Of a stretch of DNA of 64,000 nucleotides, positions 46,540 through 57,296 are shown piece by piece; within the stretch, counting starts at the first letter, position 1; each line of letters starts with the position of its first letter. The notes below the pieces were generated by a model. It did no database searches, was not told the DNA's origin, and saw only the letters and a list, made by a program, of their open reading frames with translations. The position numbers were made by a program, and so were the translations under genes. The DNA comes from Paulinella micropora (Eukaryota > Cercozoa > Imbricatea > Euglyphida > Paulinellidae). The DNA is taken from the NCBI GenBank assembly GCA_019918135.1, contig WBZZ01005715.1, positions 28,501 through 92,500 of the forward strand. Reading direction: 5' to 3'.

Positions 46540-48133
46540 ATGGACGACAATGCCGGCCCGCTGGGCGCTCTGCCAGCGCCAAACGACGTGGAGGAAGAAG
46601 AGCCGATCGAGGAAAAGATAGACGAGTATATCCAGAAACAAAAGGAGAAAAAGTCCAAGAAAAAGAAGAAAAAGAAGGAGGAGAAGGAAGAGGAACCGCT
46701 GCCGGAGGACCCGGAACAGCTCTCGCGCAACGTCGAGTACTTTTACCCCAAGGACCCGACGGCCGGCCAGCTTTTCGTGCTCGTGGGCAAGAGCGAACGC
46801 GGCAAGACCCACTTCCTGCGCTGGTTACTGTACTCGATGTGCCTCCGCAAAAAGGGGGCGTTCCAGTTCGGGCTCGTCATGGTTCGCACCAAGGTACAAT
46901 AATAATACATAAAAGGAAACACGCATGGTTGCTCGTGATTAGTTTAAACACTCCTATCGGTTCCACTGGGCGTCGGAGGAGCACGTGCGCGTGTACGAAG
47001 GCTTCAACAAGGACGTGCTGGTGCAGTACGTGGACAACTTGAAAAAACGCTATCAACAGCAGGGCTATCTCGAACCTAGTTTCCTCGTCTTCGATGATTT
47101 AGTGGGCATCTTGAACACACAGGACGGCTGGATGAGCAACTTCATCGGTAGAAACTCTTGCTCGTGAAAGTTCACATGGTCGCTGTTGCTTGGTGCAGGC
47201 ACATACAGGCACTACAACATTTCGATCTTCGTGGTAGGCAGTACAGTACTTGACCGACCGCCAGAACTTTCGGTGATTTATGTAGCCAGTACAGTACCTT
47301 ACGGGCCGTCAGAGCGTTTCGCCGATAATGAGGTCAAGTGCAGCTTTTGCTAAACTAGAAAAGCTGGTTCTTTCTTTGTCGCTATTAGGGAACAGACGTC
47401 TTTTACGATCATGTTTCTGAGCAAGAACCACAAGACACTGAACGCGCTCTGGGAGAACTACGGGCAAATGATGGACAAAAAGTCGTTTTTCCGGCACTTG
47501 GCCCAGGCCACGGACCCCGAAGTGACAGGCACCAAGCACGCGTGCGTGGTCTACAGCGAACGAGTAGACAAGCTCGAGCACAACTACATGTCGTGGCTGG
47601 CCCCGGCATCGCTACCCGACGGGGAGGTCATGCTCAAGGGCCCCGACAAGCCCAAGGAACCGAGCAAGGACGAGCTCACCAAGGAACTGCGCTTGGCCCA
47701 GCTCGCGTGGCGCGCGCCGAGCTGGGTGCCCAAGAATCTGAACCTGTCGCGCGGAGACCACGCGGTCCTGCAGAAAATGATGCACTACGCCGACGCGGCC
47801 AAGAGCCGCCTGCGCAAGGGCAAGAGCCTGGCCCAGAAGGACAAGCAACAGCTGCGGGAGATGGTGGCGTTCGGCCGGGACGCGGAGGCCGCCGCCGAGG
47901 CGCGCTGGCGCGAGCAACAGGTGCCGCCGCCGCGGCCCCCGAGGTACGGTTACGTCTACGCCAACGACCCGAACCACCGCATGCACCCGTACCGCACGCC
48001 CAGCATGGTGAGGCGCGTCGACCAGCGGCCGGCGCTCGGCCTGCCGCCGCCGGGCGCTTTCGTGACCCCGCTAGTGAGAAGGCCGGGCCGGCCGGCCCCG
48101 CCGGACCACCTGCGGCGCCGCCTCTCGATTTAA
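46540..48133 (+). CDS. A32-type DNA packaging ATPase, five exons
   Basis: Spliced product of 461 residues from exons 46540-46893, 46943-47147, 47199-47233, 47286-47332 and 47389-48133. A Lys-rich N-terminus is followed by Walker A LVGKSERGKTHFLRWLL, then GLVMVRT/KFKHSYRFHW across intron 1. Walker B is SFLVFDDLVG. NFIG/TYRHYNISIFV crosses intron 2, PVQYLTG follows intron 3, and SPIMR/EQTSFTIMFLSKNHK crosses intron 4 with the sensor-like Gln. This order is that of FtsK/HerA-type ATPases of poxvirus A32 type. Every joint is GT-AG and restores the family motif. The C-terminal 200 residues are Pro/Arg-rich. The enzyme pumps the genome into the capsid. Confidence 0.9.
46894..46942 (+). other. Intron 1 of the packaging ATPase gene (49 nt)
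   Basis: Starts GTACAATAATAAT, ends GTGATTAG, phase 0. It contains an early in-frame TAA, so retention truncates the protein straight after the Walker A domain. Confidence 0.85.
47148..47198 (+). other. Intron 2 of the packaging ATPase gene (51 nt)
   Basis: Starts GTAGAAACTC, ends TTGGTGCAG, phase 1 (codon G/GC). Splicing joins NFI to G-TYRHYNISIFV, the family's motif after Walker B. Confidence 0.85.
47234..47285 (+). other. Intron 3 of the packaging ATPase gene (52 nt)
   Basis: Starts GTAGGCAGTACAG, ends TTTATGTAG, phase 0, joining ISIFV to PVQYLTG. The sequence CAGTACAGTAC occurs at both edges, so the donor is slightly ambiguous (GT at 47231 would remove one more Val). Confidence 0.75.
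47333..47388 (+). other. Intron 4 of the packaging ATPase gene (56 nt)
   Basis: Starts GTCAAGTGC, ends GTCGCTATTAG, phase 2 (AG/G gives the Arg of PIMREQT). The acceptor follows a T-rich tract. Confidence 0.85.
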
Positions 48134-48169
48134 TCTTATGACCCCCCTCTTTTTAAGTGAAAGAGGGAC

Positions 48170-48760
48170 ATGCTAGACCGGCTCCCAAGTGACCTGGTGA
48201 CAGAAGTCCTGGCCTGGCTCGGCCCGGGCGAACAGGCGCGCTCGGTGGCCTACCTACGGCGCTACACGAACTGCTTCATCCGCCCCAGGCCACGGAAGCG
48301 GCGCAAGGCTGTGGCTGAAGCGCACACAGAGTTCGAGGGCCTGCGCCGCCTGCTCAACACGACTTTTTCCTTCAAGATCAAGAACTTCAACATGCTGCTG
48401 GCCCGCGTGGAAAAGAAAGCAGACAAGATCTGCTTCGAGTGCCTGTCTGCGATCTACTCACAGAACCTGTGCACTGAACACTTCTGCACCAAGCACCGCC
48501 ATGAACTGGTGACACTCCCGGAGGCCGTCAGGGCGCTGGGCCGGACTTCTTACCCTGCCAGACGGAACAGGCGCGAACAAACGGTCGTACTGGCCTATGT
48601 GCCAACGTTTCACTTCCTAGAGGCGTACCGGCACACCGGCTGGGAGGTAGTGCAGCGAAACAAGTGGGAGCGCTTCCTGTGGCGGACCGGGGCGTTCGAG
48701 ACCGGCCTGCTCTTTCTGCCTCGTTTCAATGCTAGCCTTTATTATACAACACACGACTAA
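48170..48760 (+). CDS. F-box/zinc-type protein, element B copy (intact)
   Basis: 196 residues. MLDRLPSDLVTEVLAWLGPG is an N-terminal F-box-like segment. LNTTFSFKIKNFNMLLARVE is followed by CFECLSAIYSQNLC and C/H residues up to CTKHRHE, which probably bind zinc. It ends with GRTSYPARR and LLFLPRFNASLYY. The C-terminal 150 residues align with the truncated element A copy ending at 3423. It begins 37 bp after the packaging ATPase gene on the same strand. By analogy with viral F-box proteins it may redirect host ubiquitin ligases; that is inference. Confidence 0.6.
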   Translation: MLDRLPSDLVTEVLAWLGPGEQARSVAYLRRYTNCFIRPRPRKRRKAVAEAHTEFEGLRRLLNTTFSFKIKNFNMLLARVEKKADKICFECLSAIYSQNLCTEHFCTKHRHELVTLPEAVRALGRTSYPARRNRREQTVVLAYVPTFHFLEAYRHTGWEVVQRNKWERFLWRTGAFETGLLFLPRFNASLYYTTHD

Positions 48761-48761
48761 T

Positions 48762-49355
48762 TTAAAAAAACTTGTGTATGTAACCTTCAGACAAATCGAC
48801 CCAACCGTCTTCGTCTGCATGCTGTCCTTGATCTGTAAGTGGCTCTTCTTCGCTCCTGCTGAACTCGTATTCGGGCAGGGGCGACAGCAGCGGTCCCCAT
48901 GTCTCAATTTCGGCCAGGACCGCAACTGTAGTCTGTGCCTCGTTCGCAGCCGGGAGGAGGGTTTCTGTTGTGTCTGGTCCCACCTCAGCCAAAATTGTCG
49001 TAGCGTCGACGATGCACTCGCCATTGCGCGCGAGAGCGGGGATAACTTCTACAAGGGGTTGATCTCGCGGCCGGAGGACTGTCCCGGGGGCTGACAGTGT
49101 TTTGCGGCCAAAATCGTGCACCAGTGAAGCAACGATGTCTGCGGCCACCTGCGGTTTTGCAACCCACGTCCCGTCCTTGCGCCCTCCGCGGTTCTTGAAG
49201 ACATGTCGTTGCGCGCTTTCTTTTTTGTACGGCCAGAGCTCAAAGTGTCTTTTTACACGGGCCGCGCAGCGGTTGCGGTCCCACGTAGGATATTTCTGGT
49301 GGACGGCGTCCACCAGCGAAATTTCTCCAAAGGGCGTGGTCCTGATGGTCGTCAT
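48762..49355 (-). CDS. BRO-N-like small protein, element B copy
   Basis: 197 residues from MTTIRTTPFGE at 49355 (an upstream in-frame start at 49430 is less like the A paralogue). FGEISLVDAVHQKYPTWDRN, RCAARVKRHFELWPYKK and DGTWVAKPQVAADIVASL form the shared domain. The C-terminus is acidic (ADEDGWVDLSEG). It is convergent with the F-box/zinc gene with almost no gap. The domain outline resembles the N-terminal DNA-binding half of BRO proteins. No partner is known. Confidence 0.5.
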   Translation of the reverse strand: MTTIRTTPFGEISLVDAVHQKYPTWDRNRCAARVKRHFELWPYKKESAQRHVFKNRGGRKDGTWVAKPQVAADIVASLVHDFGRKTLSAPGTVLRPRDQPLVEVIPALARNGECIVDATTILAEVGPDTTETLLPAANEAQTTVAVLAEIETWGPLLSPLPEYEFSRSEEEPLTDQGQHADEDGWVDLSEGYIHKFF

Positions 49356-49483
49356 GTTTTTGACTTGTTGTCTTCGCTTCGAGACAAGTTCTGCGCTGGT
49401 CACGCTAGGTAAAAAAGTAACCGACGGCACGCGGAGAAACGGCTTTCTAGAAAGATCTATTTACCCGACCGGGACCACTCGAT

Positions 49484-51654
49484 TTAAATCAGCTCAGTAA
49501 ACATTGTGCTCAATTGTTCCGGCGGCGCCGACCTGTCCAGCAGGTCGCTGACTAGGCCGGCGAAACGGGTGGCCGGGGCGGCCGGGAAAGTGTGCTGGTG
49601 CGGCCCGCGCCAGAACGCCGGGTCCTTCAGCCTGGCCAGGTTCTCCGCCTTGTGCAGGTTAAAAAAGGCGACAGCTCTCCTTTTCAAGGCCTCATGCTTG
49701 GTCTCGTGCTCGGCCGCGGCCGGCGGTGGCGGCGGCGCGGGCCGTGGCAGAGCGCCCAGCGCCTCCCGGTACTGGGCCGCCAGCCTGCTCGACTGCAGCA
49801 TCAGGTCCTGGATCAGTTTCTTGACGTTCACGTCCGTCACCGTGTCGAGCAGCGGGGTCTCGCGCCGCACAAGAAACACCGTTTGATAGAAAAGCTGCGA
49901 GTTCAGGTCCTGATTCGCGTGCGCCAACACTCGGCTCAAAAACAGCGGCCTGCTGACCAAGGAGCCTTCGCCATACAACGCATATGCCATTTCACCGTAG
50001 AGTGCACGGAGCAGGTGTTTGTTGCCCAAGGGCTTGTCTTTTTTGCCAGTAAAGTCTGAGTAGTGCTTCATGAGGTAGTCAAAGCATCGTTCTAGGCCTG
50101 CTCCGTTCAGCACGGTCATGACCTCGGCGTTGCCTAGCGCGGCCACTGCGCTCGTACCGGCGGGCCGGTCCAGGACGCGCTTCGCCCAGGCGGAGACGGC
50201 GGCCGTCTTTTGCTTCTTCTTCTTGGGCTGCTGCGGCGGCGGCAGGTCGGCGGTCGAAGTGTAGTCGGACGGCGGGCGGTCGGCCGGCTTGAGTTTCTGG
50301 CCGCCCGAGTTGAGTGCGCGGTACTCGAGGTGTCTGTCTATGAGCGCGCGCATGTGCCTAAAGATCTGCAGGATGCCGTTGGTGTCGGCAGTCAGCAGAC
50401 CAATCGGTTTGGGCACGGCCGCCAGCGTCCATTCTCCGCTGTCGTCCTCCGGTGGGTCGTAGGTCAGCCAGCCCTTCTTGGCTTGTCCTCGCTGTGAGAC
50501 GTGGCGGCTGAGCGCGATGCTGGAGAAGACCCTTTCCTGTTGCTGCTTTTCGTCCAGCGCTCCAAGTCAGAAAACTTGACTACCTCGACCCCTCGCATGC
50601 CCAGCGCGGCCATCAGGAAAACCGCCTCCAGCCCCCACAAGGGCCTGTCCGGCGCGGGCAGAAAAGGCGAGTCAGGGGCCTGGTGCACGCCCGCGCTCTC
50701 CGCCAGCAGGGCCTGATACAGCGAGTCGAGCCAAGCCAGCCAGGTCTCCTCGTGGATGGCGTGTTGGTGCTCCATCTTTTCGGTCCGGTTTTCTTTCGTT
50801 CTTTTCGCCGTGCCGGCGCTCATGTTCGGGTCGCTGAACAACCCGTTCTGCAGCACGAAGCGCGCGACCTCCAGCCCAAAGGGGGTCTGCAGGTTGCCCT
50901 TGGCGTCCTCGCCACCGAGCAGCCACTGCCTGAATTCAGTGTAGCTCTGGTGCCTGGTCTTGGCGCCGGGAGCTACCGCGTCCACCAGGTCATTGAGCAC
51001 TTTCGCGTAGCTAAGGACGTCGTCGGGGTAGCGCAAGAACATCCGGCAGTGCGCGAGCAGGCAGTCACGGAGCGGTTTCGTGTTGCCGTCGCAGCCTTCG
51101 ACCGAGCCCTCGTGCGGGCCGTAGAGTGCCTGCCTGAACGTCAGTTCGCCGCCCTCCCAGTCGTCGCCGGTGGGCAGCCGGCGGAGGTCGTCGCTCACCC
51201 GAAAGGCCGCGCGCCCTCCTTCGTTCGAGGTGAAAAAGGACCCAGAGCCCTGCAAGCCCGTGTGGGTCTTCCGGAGGAAATCGCCCACCCGCATCTTGCT
51301 GTTCTTGGGAAAGATAAAGTAGTCGCCCCAGTGCTCCGTCCAAAACTCGATAATTCCCTCCAGCTCGGCCGAGCGCTCGAAGCGCGACGCGTCCACCCCG
51401 AGCGCGGACAGGCGGACCCTGCCCAGCAGCGCCTGGTACTGCTTGGCCGAGAGCTTCACGAGCTTGTCGAGGCCCGCCACAAACGACCACCGGTACTTGC
51501 GCCAGACCCCGGTAGTGAACTTAATGGCAGGCAGCCCTTGGGCAAGGGGCACCCCGGCCTTCTTGCCCCAGACGGCGAGCTCGCCGTGGCCCGGCGCCAC
51601 TTTGACGTCCGGCTTCGCGATCTCTTTCCGCTCCGTGGCGTGCAGCGTGTCCAT
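49484..51654 (-). pseudogene. Tyrosine recombinase (integrase), element B copy, one frameshift
   Basis: Frames 51654-50464 and about 50560-49484 overlap by a one-base shift near 50555. Joined, they give about 715 residues: an N-terminal helical region (KYRWSFVAGLDKLVKLSAKQ), box I AALGMRGVEVVKFSDLE, a linker with KKGWLTYDPPEDD, box II KHLLRALYGEMAYALYG, RVLAH, and the nucleophile LFYQTV eleven residues after the His. Catalytic Arg, His-x-x-Arg, His and Tyr are all present. There is no intron, unlike the A copy. An ATATATTAAC box lies about 10-20 nt upstream of the ATG. Expected to insert the element into its target and possibly to resolve concatemers. Confidence 0.75.
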
Positions 51655-51703
51655 CGTGTTTTCTGTTAATATATGGCTACCCTCCTTTTTTTTTACTCAG
51701 TGA

Positions 51704-52564
51704 TTAAAATCGAGAGGATTTAAATCCACCATGCACAGCAGTCGCGCGACGCGCCTTCTTCCGTTTTTTGCGGAGCGGCTTCGAGCCGAGGAGGTGGCTT
51801 TCTCTGGGCCTGGCGTTGCCATCGGGCGGGGTCAGCAGGTTGCCGGTGATGGGTAAAAAAGTCAGCCAGTGTCTGGCAGATGGCTGCCCAGATCGCCGTC
51901 TGCCGGTGCCTGCTTTCGCTCTGCAAGAGCGGCGGCACGCGCGCGGCGAGGCGGGCTGTTCCATGAGTTCTAGCAGTGCTCTGAGGAGCGAAGAATAATT
52001 GATAAAGCAGTCGCGATGCCAGCTGTGCCGGGCCTTGAGCAGCGCCCTCACCGTCGGCCACGCCCCGTCCACGCGACGGAACAGCGTCTCGAGGTCTTGG
52101 AGCACTTCGCGGGTGGGCTCGGCCCCACTCGTCAGCCTGTCCTTCGAGCCGCCGAGAAGATAAGCGAGGCAAGCCGCTCGGTCCAGCGAAAGTGGGCCGA
52201 GACGACTCTTTTTGAACAGATAGATCAACTTCAACGGGGTAATCTCCGTGCCATTCACTCTCCACTTGTGGCAGAGATCTCTCGCCAGCTGCAGCAAGGC
52301 CTGGCTGACTAGCGGCTTCTGATGAATCCCCCTCAGCCCAAACACCTGTCGTGTAATCTCGCGAAATCTCGATAAGCGGGTATAACCCTGCGGGCGCCTT
52401 GGCTGCTCCGTCATTTCGCCCTCGTCCCCCCGCATCCGGCCATTCACCAAGAACTGGTTCGCCCCGTACAGCGAGTGCTCTCTCCCTACCAGACCGCATG
52501 TCTTGCAAAAGGTCCCGCTCGTTTCTTGGTTGAAGACGAATTCGTGGTCGCACATCCACCGCAC
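51704..52564 (-). CDS. VLTF3-like late transcription factor, element B copy
   Basis: 286 residues as read. The zinc ribbon is MCDHEFVF ... FCKTCGLVGREH. It is followed by YTRLSRFREITRQVFGL, KKSRLGPLSLDRAACLAYLL, LETLFRRVDGAWPTVRALLK and DCFINYSSLLRALLELM, the helical pattern of VLTF3 family proteins. After this the open frame drifts. A frame one base away encodes LLQSESRHRQTAIWAAICQ, which matches ESRHRANAMFALVCEEQ of the A copy, and the original frame then resumes with WLTFLPITGN. Two compensating indels near 51950 and 51860 are therefore likely. It should act with VLTF2 on late promoters. Confidence 0.65.
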   Translation of the reverse strand: MRWMCDHEFVFNQETSGTFCKTCGLVGREHSLYGANQFLVNGRMRGDEGEMTEQPRRPQGYTRLSRFREITRQVFGLRGIHQKPLVSQALLQLARDLCHKWRVNGTEITPLKLIYLFKKSRLGPLSLDRAACLAYLLGGSKDRLTSGAEPTREVLQDLETLFRRVDGAWPTVRALLKARHSWHRDCFINYSSLLRALLELMEQPASPRACRRSCRAKAGTGRRRSGQPSARHWLTFLPITGNLLTPPDGNARPRESHLLGSKPLRKKRKKARRATAVHGGFKSSRF

Positions 52565-52688
52565 TTGTGTGCCTGCAGAGGGAGCGGGGAAATGAATCCT
52601 CGACAGCGCCCTGATTTAAATCAGGGCAGTGCAATTCGTTTTCTTGGCTCCCTCCGCGCTCTCTCTCTCTGCGACAAAGGCGAGAAAA

Positions 52689-53155
52689 ATGGAAGGCACA
52701 GAGATACACCGCAAGAGGCTCTGCCTGCACTGCGGGCACCCGAGTGCGCGAGAGGACGGGAGGTGGTTCGAGCTGCCCGTGGCGTACGCACCCGTCAAGG
52801 GCTACCTGTACGTCTTCGGCCTGTTTTGTACGCCGGCCTGTGCATGGGCCTTTGTCAGCTACGGCGTGCCGGAATCTCTGCGCTCACAGGCCGGAGACCT
52901 GCTTCACTCTTTTCTGCGCCTGAATCTCAGGCAGCAACTGATACGACCAGCCCCGCGAGGTGGAATTTGCTCGAGTACGGGGGTACCATGACCATTTCGG
53001 AATTCCGGCAGGTAGGAGGGGTCCGGGACTGGGTGCTGCCACAAGCCAAGAGACAGCCAACACAGAAACACTTTATTGGGCCTAACCAAGGCAAAGCCTA
53101 CGTCATCAAGCGCCTTTCGCGGCTTCCGGGACTGCGTTTACTTTCTGCTTCTTGA
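52689..53155 (+). pseudogene. VLTF2-like zinc-finger transcription factor, element B copy, one frameshift
   Basis: From MEGTEIHRKR at 52689: CLHCGHPS and FCTPACAWAF form the zinc finger. LRQQLIRPAP follows, then in the next frame RWNLLEYGGTMTISEFRQVG. Together they give the family's PAPPR/YGG/I-x-x-FR block. The shift is near 52960 in GCCCCGCGAGG. The C-terminus (YVIKRLSRLPGLRLLSAS) is nearly the same as in A and again overlaps the PCNA gene end. Confidence 0.65.
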
Positions 53156-54101
53156 CGCGCGCGGACGAAGAAGCCTGTTTGTTCTTCCTCTTAATCACCT
53201 TTGGCACGCACCCGCTCTCCTGCCGCTCGAGCAACTCGGGCGGTTCGACCGTAGGTTGCCCTTCGTCTTCGGCAGCGGCGCTCGACGAGATGATGGCGAA
53301 TTTCAGGTAGCTCGCACCACGGCTAAACACCAGCACGAGCGGCCCGTCCTTGTTGAGCCCGAGCATCACGCGCCCCTTCTTGCGTTCCTGGAAACTCGAG
53401 GCCTTGAGGATCTTCTTGACTGTGTCCAGCGAATAGAAAAGCCCGTCGCCTGCCTGGCCGGTCGGGTCGGCACGCATCTTGGGCCGCTCGACTTCGGTGT
53501 GCGAAACGACCCCTGACAGGTAAGTGCTGCTCTTGCGCTGTTCCGAGACGTCAGCAACAGGACTCGGTGACCAGCCGGTCGCCGGCGACGTAGAAGCGCG
53601 CGTGCGAGTTGGTCTTGTGGTGGTGCCTGGCCACCGCACACAGCGCGGTCGAGCTCACGTCGGCCAACTGGTCGCACCTGGTGGCGTTGCCGTCCATCGC
53701 GACCATGTCCGCCGGCACGCGCAGGTTGGACAGGGCACTGTTGTGTTCGAAGCTCCTGCTTTCACTGTACATCTTGAGGTTCAACTGGTTGTCGCTGTCC
53801 AGCGAGAGTTCCAAAGTCTTTTCGGGCCTGTACTGCGTTAGCCAGTTGGCCACTTCCTTCAGGTCGATGCAAAACACGGCGCGCACCTTGCCAGAGCCAA
53901 ACTGGACATAGTCGCCTTCGGCCCCTCGGCGGAAAAGGGTACAGACAGCTCGGCGCTCACGCCGTCGGCGACGCCGACGAGCTCGAGGCCGGACGGCGAG
54001 GCGTCAATCCTTGCCTCTAACAGGACCGGGGCCAGACACTCGATCGCCCGGCGGAACGAAGGCCCGCCGCTCTTGGTGCGCCAGAGAAAGACTAGGGACA
54101 T
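53106..54101 (-). pseudogene. PCNA-like sliding clamp, element B copy, two frameshifts
   Basis: Start MSLVFLWRTKSGGPSFRRAI at 54101. Frames change near 53935 (the expected RGAEGDYVQFGSGKVRAVF is one frame over) and near 53565 (after GDRLVTESC). Core blocks are VLLEARIDASPSGLELVGVAD, LDLKE-like IDLKEVANWL, FYSLDTVKKILKASSF and LVLVFSRGASYLKFAI. The tail has KRKNKQASSSARVKKQK. The aligned element A gene is intact, which shows where the lesions are. Confidence 0.65.
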
Positions 54102-54264
54102 TGGCGGAGTTTGGGGAAATGAGGGCGCAAAGGCAAAAAGAGGACCAAGCCCCTTTTTTCCCAACCCATTTCCTTTTTGGGTCCTCCTGATTTGAATTGA
54201 GCCACTTTAAATCAGGCGAGTGGAGGGAGCGGCCGCTCCAGTGAGACACACACAGAAAAGTCAA

Positions 54265-55015
54265 ATGTCTGTTCAACTAATCAAGGGCACGGGCGCGAAC
54301 GGCGGCAAGCAGCTGGCGGTCAAGTTCAACCCGGCCGAGGACCTGCCGAAGATTACACTGAAAGGCGAACCGCGCGCAGCATATGGTTCTATTTTCGCCA
54401 ACGTCGTGTACGAAGGGAAAGCACCAACCTTTCTGTTACCGTCGCTGGTCGTGGCATGGGACCCTTCGAGCTTCCAGGACTCCAAGAAGGTGACGATCGA
54501 CCTTTCCTTCCGCGAGGCCACGACCCATTCCAGCGTGTTGGAGGCCTACCAGGTCCTCAGGGCCATTGATGAGAGGATGTGCGCGCTGGTCGTACAGGCC
54601 AGGTCCAAGCTGCTGCCCACCGTGAAAAGCAGCGGCCCGCTGGCTAAAACAGACGAACAGATCAAGTCTTACTACCAGGCCTGTACCCGACCCCGCACCA
54701 GCGCCAAGAGCGACAGGGCATGGCCCGCTCGCCTGAGCTGCACGCTGACGGGTGCCAAGATCCTGGGAGGAGAGGGAGACAACCAGTCGATTGCCAAGGG
54801 GGATGTAGTCAAATGCCTAATCCAAGTGACCACGCCTCTGTTCGCGCCAGGAGAAAGTGTCGCTCGGCTTCAAGATAGTCCAGCTGCGAAAAATCGCAGA
54901 AGGTCTGCCTTACCCGGACATCAGCCTGACCGAAGAAGAGGCCTTTGGTGTGTCGCTAAAGGAAGACTCAGGAGCAGACTCGAGCGCGATGCAAATCGAG
55001 GAAGAGTTTGTTTAA
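54265..55015 (+). pseudogene. DUF5871-type protein (candidate ssDNA-binding), element B copy, one frameshift
   Basis: MSVQLIKGTG at 54265 begins about 580 bases of intact frame (AAYGSIFANVVYEGKAP, VTIDLSFREA, RTSAKSDRAWPARL, KGDVVKCLIQ). Near 54850 the frame slips by one base. The other frame continues QEKVSLGFKIVQLRKIAEGL and ends MQIEEEFV at 55015, matching the A copy's ending. The gene is divergent from PCNA as in element A. ssDNA binding is suggested by family context only. Confidence 0.55.
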
Positions 55016-55036
55016 TTAATTAAAATTTGTACAGCT

Positions 55037-57287
55037 TCAAGCTACACAGACAGCACAGTCGGCCGGTCCCAGGGCCTTGCTAGCGGCCTGGGTTCTTATG
55101 TAATAAGTTGTTTTTAAACCGAGCTGCCAGGCGTAGAACAGGCGCTGCTGACTCTGCGTTCAGTGGGATTTGTCACATGTAAATTGAGCGATTGCGAGCC
55201 GCACACGAACGGCCCGCGGTCGGCCGCCAAGTGCAGCTGCAAGCGCAAGGGGATTTCCCACACGGTCTTGTAGACGTTTTTGATGTCTTGGGGCAGGTCG
55301 CACCCTTGCACAGAACCGCCGTCGGCAATGATTTTAGCCCTGAGCTGCTCGTTCCAGAGCCCGCGCTCTTCTAGCTCGCGCACCAGGTGTTTGTTCCACA
55401 CGACGTGCTCGCCAGAGAGCACCCGACGCACAAACACGTTCGAGTGGGCCGGCTCGAAAGATTCGAAATTGCCCAGGATCTGAGCAGTCGTGGCAGTAGG
55501 CATGTAGGCAATTAGCTGTGAGTTTCGTAGCCCATACTTGGTGATGCTCAGGCGGAGCGAGTCCCAGCGGTCGTCCGTCTGCTCCTTGCCGGGCCACAGA
55601 TCGAACTGCAGGAGCCCGTGGCTAGCAGGAGACCCGCCGAAACTCTTGTAGCCCCCTTCTCCTGTGCTAGTTCGCAAGAGGCCCAGAGCGCGGCGTAGTA
55701 CAGTTCGTGTGCTATCTTGACATTGAGCTTTTGTGTCTCTGTTGAATCCCATGGCATTTTCATCAAAGCCAGGACGTCGGCCAGGCCATTGACACCGAGG
55801 GCCACCGGACGATGCAAGAGGTTGCTGCGTCTGGCTTCCTCCGTAGGGTATTCTGTAATGTCGATGACGGTGTCGAGGTTACGCACAGCTGTGCGCACGC
55901 ACGACCGCAGCAGCTCGAAATCAAAGGACTTGCGGTCCTCCGACACGAACTTGGGCAGCGAGACAGAGGCCAGATTACACACACTGTGCTCGAGCGGCGA
56001 GCTGTATTGGACCACTTCTGCGCACAAATTGCTGCAGCGAGTTATGCCTAAATTCTTTTGATTCGATTTCGCATTCACTGCATCCTTGTACATAATGTAG
56101 GGAACGCCGCCCGACTCGATCTGTGCACGGCAGACCGCGCTCCAGAGCTCACGAGCTTTGACGGTGCGCCTCGCCAGGCCCAGCCTCTCGGCCCGCGTGT
56201 ACTGGGACTCAAACTCCCTGCCATAGAAGGCGTCCAGGTCACCTACGCCCGTTTCGTCCGGGCAAAAAAGGACCATTGTTGATCCTGTTCTACACGCTCC
56301 ATGAAGATGTCGTTGACTGTAAGTCCTAAAAACAAGTCTCGGGCTCGCAGTTCTTCGGAGCCAGTAACTCGTTTAAGTTCCAAAAACTCCAAGACGTCTG
56401 CGTGATGAATTGGCAGATACACTGCTACAGCACCCCGTCTCTTGCCTGGCTGGTTCGCGTAGCGAGCGGTCTCGTTCAACACTTTGCACAAGGGAATACA
56501 CCGTCACTGTGCCCGCCCGTGCTGCGAATCAGGGAGCCCTTGCTTCTCACACAACCGAGGTGAACGCCCAGCCCACCCCTCCCTTGCTGATAAGAGCAAC
56601 GTCTTTGATCGTGTCATAGATTCGCTCAACGAGTCGCCCTTGATAGGAAGCAAGAAGCAGCTGGAAGCTGGCCCGCTCTTCTCAGCCCACTATTAAAAAG
56701 GGTGGGTGACGCGTGGGTATAAAATCCCAGCGACATGAGGTCATAGTTTCTCTGATTCGTTTCAGTGGCTCTTTGGACTCGCGGCGATGTAAGTGAACGG
56801 CCACGCGAAGCCAGAGGTACTGGGCCGTCTCGCACGCACGACCCTGATTGTCTTTGAGTAGATAGGACTTGAGCAGGGTCGAGTAACCAAAGTAGTCATA
56901 CAGCATGTCGCGGCGCGCGTCAATTAACGAGTTTAGTTGCCCGGCGTTCTGGTCCACGAAGATGCTGTAAGCTGGGTCCATACCCCACCTAAGCCTTTCC
57001 GTGCATTCGCTGAAGGTCGATGGGCACTGCTTTGCGTGGTTGGAGGCCAGGAGACGACCACCCAGCTCTCCGTACGCCGGGTGAGAAATCGCGAGCGCCG
57101 CACACGTGCTCGCGGCCAGCGAGTCAAGTTCGCTCGTCGGCACGAGGTCGTACAGGCCCGCCACGACGCGCTGGGACACAAGGACCGGGTCAACGGCATG
57201 CAGATCTTTGGACAAACTAGCAACTCTTTCCAATATTTTATCGAACAAAATGGCCTGTGGAGATCCATTTCTTTTGGTTACTTGCAT
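55037..57287 (-). pseudogene. Ribonucleotide reductase large subunit (class I R1), element B copy
   Basis: MQVTKRNGSPQAILFDKILE (ATP cone) at 57287, TSELDSLAASTCAAL, YDLMSLGFYTHASPTLFNSG, VLNETARYANQPGKRRGAVA, NLCAE, CNLASVSLP, HRPVALGVNGLAD, LIAYMPTATTAQILGNFESF and the C-terminal CAVCVA. All class Ia landmarks are present in order, but the frame shifts at least four times (near 56740, 56500, 56260 and 55650) and again near 55140. The partner R2 at 29311-30288 is intact. With A's R1 also broken, the window has no uninterrupted R1. Confidence 0.8.
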
Positions 57288-57296
57288 TTGCCAAGT

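Noticed and set aside
50683-51669. 328-residue plus-strand ORF antisense to the recombinase
   Set aside because: Shadow of the recombinase reading frame, with no counterpart opposite the element A copy.
51704-52564. TFIIB-like factor instead of VLTF3
   Set aside because: The zinc ribbon alone would allow TFIIB. The helical pattern after it and the C-terminal ESRHR...W.AIC block shared with the A copy fit VLTF3, and no pair of cyclin repeats is visible.
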